A stretch of 57,387 nt of DNA from the IMG/VR virus record IMGVR_UViG_3300009285_005182, positions 1 through 57,387 of that record; one strand, given 5' to 3'. A program made the position numbers and the translations under genes. Of this stretch, positions 49,366 through 55,725 are shown piece after piece. How positions within the stretch are numbered: the stretch's first letter is position 1; each line of letters begins with the position of its first letter. Source of the stretch: a virus. Below the pieces are notes generated by a model, which ran no database searches, was not told the DNA's origin, and saw only the letters and a list, made by a program, of their open reading frames with translations.

Positions 49366-49385
49366 AAATCAGGAACTACCGCTCG
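49366..49385 (-). promoter_or_regulatory. Dispersed 20-bp intergenic element, copy 3
   Basis: AAATCAGGAACTACCGCTCG, 83 bp upstream of the perfect promoter and 14 bp after the 49399 gene. Downstream sequence also shares GGTTGGA and GCTTTTTGG with copy 2, so the conserved unit may be ~65 bp. Confidence 0.6.
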
Positions 49386-49398
49386 CACCCTCCTTCTC

Positions 49399-49614
49399 TT
49401 ATCCTCCTCTCTTCTCAAGCAATCTGCTTACCATAGAACAATCGCACTTTAGCAGCAGGTATGGCTGTGGATTCTTTTTACTCCCACAACACAGACTACT
49501 TCCAACTACCTTACCCCGCAGCCCGTTCACAAGGACATATACCATCGCCTCTCCCGGCTTACTGGTAACAGCCTTCAGGCTCTCCAGCTTCTTGCACAGC
49601 GTCTCAGCCTTCAT
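49399..49614 (-). CDS. Small hypothetical protein
   Basis: 71 aa: MKAETLCKKLESLKAVTSKP, then GEAMVYVLVNGLRGKVVGSSLCCGSKKNPQPYLLLKCDCSMVSRLLEKRGG. Strand pattern with Cys near a putative turn. Short intergenic distance to the 49617 gene (2 bp). Function unknown. Confidence 0.6.
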   Translation of the reverse strand: MKAETLCKKLESLKAVTSKPGEAMVYVLVNGLRGKVVGSSLCCGSKKNPQPYLLLKCDCSMVSRLLEKRGG

Positions 49615-49616
49615 GC

Positions 49617-49775
49617 CTATTCTCCTTTCTGCCCCTTTTCCTTCGCAGACTCACACACAGTACACCTGCAGGCAGTCTGGCGTCCGCTTGGGCTATCACA
49701 AATGTTATGTACCCTTTTCCCTTCTCCATGCAGTTTATCCTGCTCCTTATGGGGACATTTACACTTCTTTATCAT
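49617..49775 (-). CDS. Small Cys/His-rich phage protein
   Basis: 52 aa from ATG 49775 (SD AAGGAA): MIKKCKCPHKEQDKLHGEGK, then RVHN and CRCTVCESAKEKG. The pattern 'KxCxCxHxxQDxxHGxGxRVHN...xCTVC' occurs in many phage small proteins and looks like a zinc-binding fold. Function unknown. Confidence 0.75.
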   Translation of the reverse strand: MIKKCKCPHKEQDKLHGEGKRVHNICDSPSGRQTACRCTVCESAKEKGQKGE

Positions 49776-49812
49776 ACTTCCTTCTGCTCCTTTCTATCTC
49801 CTATAAGAATGA

Positions 49813-49844
49813 CCGGACGCTACCCATACAGGCATAGCGTCCGG
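49813..49844 (-). promoter_or_regulatory. Perfect 10-bp hairpin in leader of 49775 gene
   Basis: CCGGACGCTA / TAGCGTCCGG with a 12-nt loop, 37 bp upstream of the ATG. Not followed by a clear U-run in the minus direction, so more likely an RNA structure or weak attenuator than a strong terminator. Confidence 0.6.
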
Positions 49845-49895
49845 CCTCTTGAGGAGAATAAAGATGAGATTCGTTTGTACTTGTACTGATGGCTG

Positions 49896-50528
49896 TTAGA
49901 TACCTGGCAGACACTCCGTGGAGCTGAAGCACCTAATCTGGATGCTCAATCTCTCCAGGCCCATAGCCGTTACTTTTACTGCTTCCTGTATGCAGATGAG
50001 ACACTTGGCGTCACCAACAGTCTTGGCTAACACAAACCCCTCGGCCAGAATCTCAGTGTTACAGGCCTTCTCATCCCTACTCCAGATAATGTACTCGTAC
50101 TTCCTCATAACTGTTTCTCCTTTCAAACCAGGGTAGTAGTATTTGTTACTGTTAAAGTCAGATTCTCCCCACACAGGGTAGAAATCATAATTACACATCT
50201 GATAAGACGACCCAAAAGACGTATCATGTCCGGTGTTAAAAACCCCTAAGCCGGGTATCCTTGTTATCTCTACTATCTTCCCATCCATCTGGGGAGAAGC
50301 ATACGGTTCTCTACCGGGCCTTACCCTAACCAGGTATGTCTTTCCCACTTCAATCCTATCTACCCGTTGCCCTTCATTACTTTTCGCTAGGGTCTCGGCG
50401 ATACTCTGGTCGGTTGCCCAATCCTCACAGTCCGAGGCATCTTTCTGTCCTGGACACTGGGGCTCGGATACTCTTTCGATACAGTCTTCGCATTTCTTGT
50501 CCAGCCGTTGTTCTTCATTGACGTTCAT
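49896..50528 (-). CDS. Hypothetical protein with Cys pairs
   Basis: 210 aa. N-terminal DKKCEDCIERVSEPQCPGQKDASDCEDW (four Cys), then VGKTYLVRVRPGREPYASPQMDGKIVEITRIPG, an SH3/OB-like barrel pattern, and a YEYIIWSRDEKACNTEIL strand. Preceded by a 140-nt structured leader. Function unknown. Confidence 0.6.
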   Translation of the reverse strand: MNVNEEQRLDKKCEDCIERVSEPQCPGQKDASDCEDWATDQSIAETLAKSNEGQRVDRIEVGKTYLVRVRPGREPYASPQMDGKIVEITRIPGLGVFNTGHDTSFGSSYQMCNYDFYPVWGESDFNSNKYYYPGLKGETVMRKYEYIIWSRDEKACNTEILAEGFVLAKTVGDAKCLICIQEAVKVTAMGLERLSIQIRCFSSTECLPGI

Positions 50529-50668
50529 TGTGTCTTATCCTTTTCGTGCTTCAAAGCAGGAGTGCTCAACCGAGTCGGTTAGTCATACCATTTTCCCGAT
50601 GCCGGGAAACGTCCCCGCCTGCCTTTGCGGCTACGGCTGTTTCACCGGGTGGGGCTGCCTTGCCGGGC
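50529..50668 (-). ncRNA. Structured leader upstream of 50528 gene
   Basis: 140-nt gap in an otherwise packed operon. On the minus strand it folds into TTTCCCG-GCAT-CGGGAAA (7 bp), AACCGA-C-TCGGTT, TGCTT..AAGCA and GCC-GCAAA-GGC. Dense in GC hairpins but without the conserved ends of the 51961 and 52298 elements. Could be a cis-regulatory RNA; no known riboswitch class recognised. Confidence 0.4.
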
Positions 50669-50851
50669 CTAAAGCTCATTTCCATTAGCGTCAAAAATTC
50701 CGGTGTATTCTAATTCGTACCACTCCCAAGCATCTAAGCTGCAGTTGTCGCAGTGAAACTCATAGCGCAGGCCACTGTCCTGAATTTCTGAATCACCATA
50801 GCTTACATTTTCACTACCGCAGATCGGACATACGCCCGGCTGTAACATCAT
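50669..50851 (-). CDS. Zinc-ribbon protein
   Basis: 60 aa: GVCPICGSENVSYGDSEIQD...YEFHCDNCSLDAWEWYELEYTG, two C-x2-C pairs of a zinc ribbon. Overlaps the upstream gene by 4 bp. Probably a small nucleic-acid or protein adaptor. Confidence 0.7.
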   Translation of the reverse strand: MMLQPGVCPICGSENVSYGDSEIQDSGLRYEFHCDNCSLDAWEWYELEYTGIFDANGNEL

Positions 50852-51177
50852 TCACCTTCCTTCTCCGCCTCGCGGATAGTGGCCTCGGCTTTTTTGCGGC
50901 GTTCCAATGTTGTCCTATAAGCATAAAACTGGCCGCCGAGCTTGCCTTTGTCCGACACCTCAAGCGGTTCAGATAAGAGGTCTCTGCACGCCGCCAGCAG
51001 CTTGGCGTGGCTGTTGCAGGCACGGACAATGAAAGTGGCATTGGCTTCGTTCCATTCGGGCTTGTCTCTACGGTTCAGAACCGCAATAATTATATCGCCT
51101 GATTTAATAACCCAACCCCTTTCAAGCCAAGATGGTGCACGCCGCCAAGGCGTTGGCGTATGTGTTGTTTCGCTCAT
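50848..51177 (-). CDS. Small conserved phage protein
   Basis: 109 aa: THTPTPWRRAPSWLERGWVIKSGDIIIAVLNRRDKPEWNEANATFIVRACNSHAKLLAACRDLL. The 'HTPTPW...NAxFIVRACNSHxxLLxA' pattern is widespread in phage and bacterial small proteins of unknown role. Lies 11 bp downstream of the E1-like gene and so may belong to the same transcript. Confidence 0.75.
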   Translation of the reverse strand: MSETTHTPTPWRRAPSWLERGWVIKSGDIIIAVLNRRDKPEWNEANATFIVRACNSHAKLLAACRDLLSEPLEVSDKGKLGGQFYAYRTTLERRKKAEATIREAEKEGE

Positions 51178-51188
51178 TTTAGTCGCCT

Positions 51189-51941
51189 CTATTCTCCAAA
51201 CCTAACAGTACCCATACTCAGTGTCTCAACCATAAAATCTCTAACTACAGGATACCCATTCAACCAATTCACCAACTGACTGACCATCAGTCCCGCCGCA
51301 ATATATGCCCCATACATAGTCAGCCTGTCCGTACATGCCCCCTGAAAAGCCTGCTCATCACTATAAAAGCTCTCCAGGTAGTATCCTACATCCTCCCGCC
51401 TATTCATCTGAATAGTAACTATCCTAATCGCTCCGCTGGCCACTCTCGAATCAATCCAGAGCCCCTGCAGATGCCTGGTTTTCAGAATATCCACCCATAT
51501 CTCCTGCCTGGCTCTCATTGTGTCCACGCAGCAGAACACAACCTTCTTGGCCCACCTCTCCCTGGTTAAGCCTGTTCTCCACGGATTAAGAAGTCTCTGG
51601 AAAGTTGCAGACATACCACAAATCTTGGGGAAATCTCTGTAGATAACCTCAAACTTATCTTTACCCACATCACTGGGAGACCACCCCTGTGTCCCTATAT
51701 TCTTGGCCTCAATCCTGTCCGGGTCTGCTCCTACCACTCTGTCTGTGCCTATAGCATTCAGCAAAATGGCCACCTGTCTGCCCGTAGCTCCAAGCCCTGC
51801 AATTCCAATGTCCAGCTCCCTGAACTTGTCCAGCGGCAGTGTTGTCCTGAACCTCAAGTCAGCCTCACTCAAATCAACACCTAGTGTACTCTGCAGGGGC
51901 TTGTCCTCACTACTCGTTGTAATTTTAGTACTCGTACTCAT
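51189..51941 (-). CDS. E1-like (ThiF/MoeB family) adenylyltransferase of a Ub-like system
   Basis: 250 aa. Nucleotide-binding GIAGLGATGRQ (residues 46-56, the E1 GxGxxG loop), GADPDRIEAKNIGTQGW (71-87, where D-x-D...N is expected), VVFCCVDTMRARQ (134-146, D...R). A candidate catalytic cysteine is C203 in GACTDRLTMYGAYIAAGLMVSQ, the position before the last conserved helix. E1 enzymes adenylate the Ubl C-terminus and pass it as a thioester to E2. It is the last of the four conjugation genes and has its own structured leader (51961-52087). Confidence 0.85.
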   Translation of the reverse strand: MSTSTKITTSSEDKPLQSTLGVDLSEADLRFRTTLPLDKFRELDIGIAGLGATGRQVAILLNAIGTDRVVGADPDRIEAKNIGTQGWSPSDVGKDKFEVIYRDFPKICGMSATFQRLLNPWRTGLTRERWAKKVVFCCVDTMRARQEIWVDILKTRHLQGLWIDSRVASGAIRIVTIQMNRREDVGYYLESFYSDEQAFQGACTDRLTMYGAYIAAGLMVSQLVNWLNGYPVVRDFMVETLSMGTVRFGE

Positions 51942-51960
51942 TGTTTATTCTCCTTTCAAA

Positions 51961-52087
51961 TATCAATCCGGCGGGCAGGATTCCCCACCCTGCACCCTTT
52001 TACAAGATATGACGTAGGTGGCAGAACGCATAGTCATATCTATAAAACTTTCACCTTACCCAGCACTGCCACGCCGCCGCCGGACTG
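51961..52087 (-). ncRNA. Structured leader RNA A (pseudoknot), upstream of E1-like gene
   Basis: Minus-strand RNA closed by CAGUCCGGCGG : CCGCCGGAUUG (11 bp with one G-U that would be A-C on the other strand, favouring the minus strand). After the 5' closing strand comes CGGCGUGGCA. Inside, GUGGCAG pairs with CUGCCAC and AGAUAUGAC with GUCAUAUCU in interleaved order (plus positions 52066-52072/52018-52024 and 52033-52041/52005-52013): an H-type pseudoknot of 7+9 bp. Then GCAGG-CCUGC before the closing strand. Ends 20 nt before the ATG of the E1 gene. Confidence 0.7.
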
Positions 52088-52095
52088 ATTAGAAT

Positions 52096-52278
52096 TTAGT
52101 TCTTTTGTGCCTCTCGAAGACGCTTATTTTCATTTTCTAACTCCTCGATGAGATTACACATTGCACCCAGTACGTGTTCAATATCCCAAAGTATCAACTC
52201 ACCCTTTTTCATACGTCGAACAGTGGCAACACTTAATTTTATATGGGGAGGTTCTTTGGCTATAATGGGTTTGTTCAT
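52096..52278 (-). CDS. Small coiled-coil peptide in the Ub-like cluster
   Basis: 60 aa from ATG 52278 (SD AAGGA): MNKPIIAKEPPHIKLSVATV, then RRMKKGELILWDIEHVLGAMCNLIEELENENKRLREAQKN. C-terminal leucine-rich coiled coil. It sits between structured leaders B (upstream) and A (downstream). Could be a regulator or a substrate adaptor; no family recognised. Confidence 0.6.
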   Translation of the reverse strand: MNKPIIAKEPPHIKLSVATVRRMKKGELILWDIEHVLGAMCNLIEELENENKRLREAQKN

Positions 52279-52297
52279 TACTTTTCCTTCTTCTAAT

Positions 52298-52466
52298 ATC
52301 AGCCCGGCGGGCAGGATAGTTTGTTTCGGCTCACCTCTCGGTAGCCGCCACGATTGAGTGCTCTTTTCAACATATCTGCTGTTCAGAGACTCATTCAACA
52401 ACACGCACAGTCGGCTTTCTGTTCGTCCCTATCCTGCAACTACGTTGCCACGCCGCCGCCGGGCAG
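52298..52466 (-). ncRNA. Structured leader RNA B, upstream of 52278 gene
   Basis: Shares its ends with RNA A: 5' CCGGCGGCGGCGUGGCA and 3' AUCCUGCCCGCCGG (minus strand). P1 GCCCGGCGG:CCGCCGGGC (9 bp) and P2 GCAGGAUAG:CUAUCCUGC (9 bp) are contiguous on the 3' side; on the 5' side an 18-nt bulge with the conserved CGGCGUGGCA and a GCAAC/GUUGC hairpin separates them. The ~110-nt core differs from A and carries ACC-GAGA-GGU and UGAGU/ACUCA helices. Ends 19 nt before the ATG. Confidence 0.7.
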
Positions 52467-52491
52467 GTTAATCCTCTATTTTATCATACTC

Positions 52492-52707
52492 TCAATCATT
52501 TTCCTTGAGTTTCTTTAGTATGCGGCTAAGTCTTCTACCTACATTTGCCGGGTGTATCATCAACAACTGCGAAATCTCGATAGTAGAGTATCCATCCCTG
52601 TAGTACAAGTGAAAAAGCATCTTCTCGTGAACAGGTAATATGTTAGCCTTGTTACACAAGTACTCAACCTTACCACGGGTTTGGATTCTAATATCCACTG
52701 CAACCAT
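52492..52707 (-). CDS. Sigma-region-4-like HTH protein
   Basis: 71 aa from ATG 52707: NILPVHEKMLFHLYYRDGYSTIEISQLLMIHPANVGRRLSRILKKLKEND. This is the sigma-70 region 4 / LuxR-type HTH pattern (ILPxxEKxxFxLYYxxGxSxxEIxxLLxxxxxxVxRRLxRxxxKLK). Lies directly after the JAB gene and before RNA B; probably a transcription regulator of this cluster. Confidence 0.65.
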   Translation of the reverse strand: MVAVDIRIQTRGKVEYLCNKANILPVHEKMLFHLYYRDGYSTIEISQLLMIHPANVGRRLSRILKKLKEND

Positions 52708-52712
52708 CACTA

Positions 52713-53762
52713 CTACAAAAATTCTACAATACCTGCTATGTTTCTGGCCTGCTTTCTGTTCTTCTTTCTCCAACGGTTAAAATACGGCTTATGCTCGCTC
52801 TCCCTATTGCCCCCAAGATTTCCTATGGTATCTTCGTGGAGAATTTTAGACAGCCTCCCTTTACCCTCAAGCCGACAATGGGTAAGGTAGAGTTTCGTTG
52901 GTTTATGGGGTGCTTGGTTAAAAACAGCCGTGTCCCATGTCTCAATCTGTTCCAAGCTGTATCCCTCAAGGCGAGCTATGGTAAATGCCTCAAGCGGTAT
53001 CCACGTACCCGGTTGTGCCTCCCACTCTGCCTGGAATTTTTCGATGGGCAATTTGCCGTTATTGTAAAGCGCCAACACTAGTGAGCAAATATCAGAATTA
53101 TTGACCTCCTGGAGGAATCTGTTAGTCTCGCCCTCTCCCTTGTCCCTGTTCCAGTCATATCGGTTGTTCCAAGAATCTCTGGTTATCTGGCTTACAGTTA
53201 CCACCTCCTCCTGGATATTCTCCTTGTACTCAAGTGCCCAGCTCTCTTGGTTGGCAGTACGAACCATCGTCCCTACCTCATGGGATACATTGATTTCTAT
53301 ATCTATAACAGAACATCCGGGGAGGATAATCTGGCTTCTCAGACGAGCGATACTTGTTTCCATACTCTTGCCGAATATAACCATTACCCCCCAGTCCCCC
53401 TCTCCTATTTTCTTTTGAAATGTATTCTCATCCGTTACACTGGGGCCTATACCACTTGACGAAAATGGGTGGGAGTGAATCCACACCCTCATACATCTGG
53501 CTGGCTCTATTCCCTTTTCAGCCATCGACCCAACATAAAGAGCCAGTTTCTCATCATCCATCTTGGTCTCTGTACCACCTACCTCTTGGTGGGTGGTTCG
53601 GAAGTCCACTATACGTAGAGCGTTCTCAGGCTCAGTAACCCCGAACCCACTGATTTCATTCTTACCAGCCTGCTCCATAAACCACCTGATTTTCTCCCAG
53701 GCATACTCTGAGAACACCAGGCTAGGAATAGGACTACTTAATTCTACAGTTTTAGTTGTCAT
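52713..53762 (-). CDS. JAB/JAMM metallopeptidase (deubiquitinase-like) with C-terminal extension
   Basis: 349 aa. JAMM zinc site: E36 (NEISGFG), H96-x-H98-P99 and S108...D111 in WIHSHPFSSSGIGPSVTD; the P-to-S spacing is two residues longer than in Rpn11 or RadC. Residues ~150-349 are an extra helical domain ending in a basic segment (FNRWRKKNRKQARNI). Such enzymes trim Ubl precursors or cleave Ubl-target isopeptide bonds. It starts 2 bp after the E2-like gene, so the pair should be co-translated. Confidence 0.9.
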   Translation of the reverse strand: MTTKTVELSSPIPSLVFSEYAWEKIRWFMEQAGKNEISGFGVTEPENALRIVDFRTTHQEVGGTETKMDDEKLALYVGSMAEKGIEPARCMRVWIHSHPFSSSGIGPSVTDENTFQKKIGEGDWGVMVIFGKSMETSIARLRSQIILPGCSVIDIEINVSHEVGTMVRTANQESWALEYKENIQEEVVTVSQITRDSWNNRYDWNRDKGEGETNRFLQEVNNSDICSLVLALYNNGKLPIEKFQAEWEAQPGTWIPLEAFTIARLEGYSLEQIETWDTAVFNQAPHKPTKLYLTHCRLEGKGRLSKILHEDTIGNLGGNRESEHKPYFNRWRKKNRKQARNIAGIVEFL

Positions 53763-53764
53763 TT

Positions 53765-55360
53765 CTACTTTTTCTCCTTTCTTTTCTCTATTTCAACAGC
53801 ACGCTTCAGGGCATCCTCAACTTCCCCTGCTGGGGCAGGGCTATATCCACGCTCTATACACCCCCGGCACAACCCCTTATCGGGGACAAAGTGGCTTAGG
53901 CACGCATTGGCTCCACAAGCATGACATTTCAATATACACCGTCCACAGAAGTAGCTTGATACGGCGTCACTTTCTCCCCCAGAGCTGTGAGTGTGCATAC
54001 ACCTCACAGTGTGTTCGTCACAAACTGGCTCACCACACCAGCTGCAGGTTCTACCCTGAGAGTGGGCTTCACCACCTGAAGAAGGGGGAGATAGGAGTGG
54101 TGATGATTGGTGTAAAACCCTATTCAACGTAACACAAGTCTTACATACAGGAGCAGTAATGAGTCCCCGAACCGTACCCTCCGAAGCAAAAATACTACTA
54201 TTCATCCGTAGAGTGATTTTCCGGCCACATCTCAGTTTAGAGCATACTGTATTTCTTTTTTCGGAAAGTTTCATAGCCTCCTTCACCCGTCTCTGTCGTA
54301 TTTCAGAATTCACCTTATCTGGGCTCATTTCCTTAATCATCTTCTGGATTTCTTCTGAGGGCTGAAGGCTATGCTTTTTACACACAACTCCCTGACAAGT
54401 ACTACACAAAGAAAACTCTGGAGAGCCGGATTTAGAGAGCCATACACCACACACAGAACAATGTCCTCCTTCCTCGTCTGTGTAGTGAAACAGTTGTCGG
54501 TATTCCCCTCCACGGTGGAGTGTATGAAGTAGGCTCACCAACACAGAGTATAGGCTAATAACATCTCCGTGTTGCCTGGCTCTTTCGACCGCTGTGTAGC
54601 CCTCCCCCAAACAAAAACCCCCATCAAGGATATGAGGATGATATTGTCTCCTAAGAAACTGATACTGCATCCGGTCGCCAACTATTCCGTCAGGCTCCTG
54701 GCCCTCAAGGAGAGCAGTAGAAGGTAAATTACCAGACCCAACTATATCAAATGTAAGAAAAAATCCCAGCGTTGGTGCTAGTAAACACATCTTCATAGAA
54801 ATAAGTATCCATAGCCCACGAAACTCTACACTCAATCCTCTATCATCCAAATTGAATGGAGCCACCGGAAAATTAAACAACAGTTTCTTATCCCGACCCT
54901 TTCTAATAGACCATCCGGGGTAGAGAGAGGATAGAAAATTCTCTTTGCACTCAATGCTGGAAGGCAAAATTTCCTCATTCTTAGTCAAGGATTCTGCTGT
55001 CATCAACTCACCAGCTCTCTTCTCTAGGGTATCCAGATGTGTCTTTATACCTCTCCGAATGCGCTCATGATATAGGCTTATATTGATTTCTTCCCCTGCA
55101 GAAACAAGAGAATCCTGAAGTGTCTTGACTTCTATTTCCAGGGCATCCATAGCCTTCAGGAGCGCCTTTGGTGAGGGGTGCAGCATATCCTCTACGTGGT
55201 TATGCCACAAGGCTGCTCCGGTCTCTGGGGTTGTAGCCACTCCGGGCTTCTTGGTTTTTTTAGTCTCTTTACTTTTCTTTGTCCAGCCGTTCTGAGTTTT
55301 TTGTTTTTGTGTTGCCATCTCTTCTTGTCTCCTAAGAGGATAGGTTGTGGGGTGAGCCAT
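53765..55360 (-). CDS. E2-like Ub-conjugating enzyme fused to Cys-rich (RING/treble-clef-like) region
   Basis: 531 aa from ATG 55360, or 517 aa from ATG 55318, which has the better SD. A charged coiled N-terminus (15-125) precedes an E2/UBC-like domain (~140-290): beta strands KLLFNFPVAPFN / LSVEFRGLWILI / LGFFLTFDIVG, then HPHILDGGFCLG (H241-P-H...C250), matching the eukaryotic HPN...CL active-site loop, then the helix ISLYSVLVSLLHTLH. The C-terminus (300-505) has C-x2-C modules: HCSVCG..CSTC..VCKKH, VCSKLRC..VCKTC, CSWCGEPVCDEHTVRC, CGRCILKCHACGANACLSH..CRGC. That is a plausible built-in E3-like or substrate-binding part. Confidence 0.78.
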   Translation of the reverse strand: MAHPTTYPLRRQEEMATQKQKTQNGWTKKSKETKKTKKPGVATTPETGAALWHNHVEDMLHPSPKALLKAMDALEIEVKTLQDSLVSAGEEINISLYHERIRRGIKTHLDTLEKRAGELMTAESLTKNEEILPSSIECKENFLSSLYPGWSIRKGRDKKLLFNFPVAPFNLDDRGLSVEFRGLWILISMKMCLLAPTLGFFLTFDIVGSGNLPSTALLEGQEPDGIVGDRMQYQFLRRQYHPHILDGGFCLGEGYTAVERARQHGDVISLYSVLVSLLHTLHRGGEYRQLFHYTDEEGGHCSVCGVWLSKSGSPEFSLCSTCQGVVCKKHSLQPSEEIQKMIKEMSPDKVNSEIRQRRVKEAMKLSEKRNTVCSKLRCGRKITLRMNSSIFASEGTVRGLITAPVCKTCVTLNRVLHQSSPLLSPPSSGGEAHSQGRTCSWCGEPVCDEHTVRCMHTHSSGGESDAVSSYFCGRCILKCHACGANACLSHFVPDKGLCRGCIERGYSPAPAGEVEDALKRAVEIEKRKEKK

Positions 55361-55408
55361 TTACCCACCCCACTCCTATCTTCGCTGCCCTATCTGGACT
55401 GGCGGTTG

Positions 55409-55648
55409 TTAGTTTCCCTTCACCTTGACAGGAACGATAACCACCAAATCTCCGTCTTTGATGGTGGTTTTCTTGGGTTCACTAATCATCGCGCCATTAA
55501 GCATGATACGATGCTCCGCGGGGTCAATCTCAGCCCCAAGCTCGGCGTGAAGAATTTCAGACAGAGTCATATCCCGGGCGACATTAGCCTTCCTGACGCT
55601 GCCAGTACCTTTGTTACTTACGATTGTAATTGTCCCATTCATAGGCAT
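55409..55648 (-). CDS. Ubiquitin-like beta-grasp protein (Ubl)
   Basis: 79 aa. The beta-grasp order is clear: beta hairpin GTITIVSNKGTGSVRKANVA, helix MTLSEILHAELGAEIDP, strand EHRIMLNGAMISEPKKTTIKDGDLVVIVPVKVKGN, like ThiS/MoaD and small Ubls. The C-terminus is G78-N79 rather than GG, so a JAB cut after G78 (or use of a single Gly) would be needed before adenylation. First of the conjugation genes; 48 bp before the E2-like ORF. SD AAAGGAG. Confidence 0.85.
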   Translation of the reverse strand: MPMNGTITIVSNKGTGSVRKANVARDMTLSEILHAELGAEIDPAEHRIMLNGAMISEPKKTTIKDGDLVVIVPVKVKGN

Positions 55649-55725
55649 GTGGATTTCTCCTTTGTTAAATTAAGTTATGTTACATTATATTTCTAATCTA
55701 CTTTCTACCTATACCTAACTCACCT

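Larger units (their letters stand above)
3250..51900. repeat. Dispersed 10-mer GCCCCTGCAG, 24 exact copies
   Basis: GCCCCTGCAG on the plus strand begins at 6350, 13681, 14605, 19451, 22899, 26337, 32751, 38746, 40446, 42765, 46388 and 51461. Its complement CTGCAGGGGC begins at 3250, 6909, 11968, 15549, 15930, 16418, 24208, 33055, 39248, 40545, 46462 and 51891. One-mismatch copies include 3053, 8892, 19174, 25834, 35591 and 55095. Both orientations, coding and non-coding, different reading frames. None in the high-GC left segment or in the long fibre gene. Confidence 0.85.

Noticed and set aside
50520-50640. tRNA-like fold on the plus strand (GCAGG...CCTGC)
   Set aside because: No T-loop GTTCRA, no proper D- or anticodon arm. 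I found no tRNA or rRNA gene anywhere in the window.
51961-52466. Known riboswitch or ribozyme classes (ZTP, guanidine, cobalamin, HDV-like, twister, pistol)
   Set aside because: Some words are similar (CCCGCC-GGGC; GGGACG) but the class-defining conserved nucleotides are absent.
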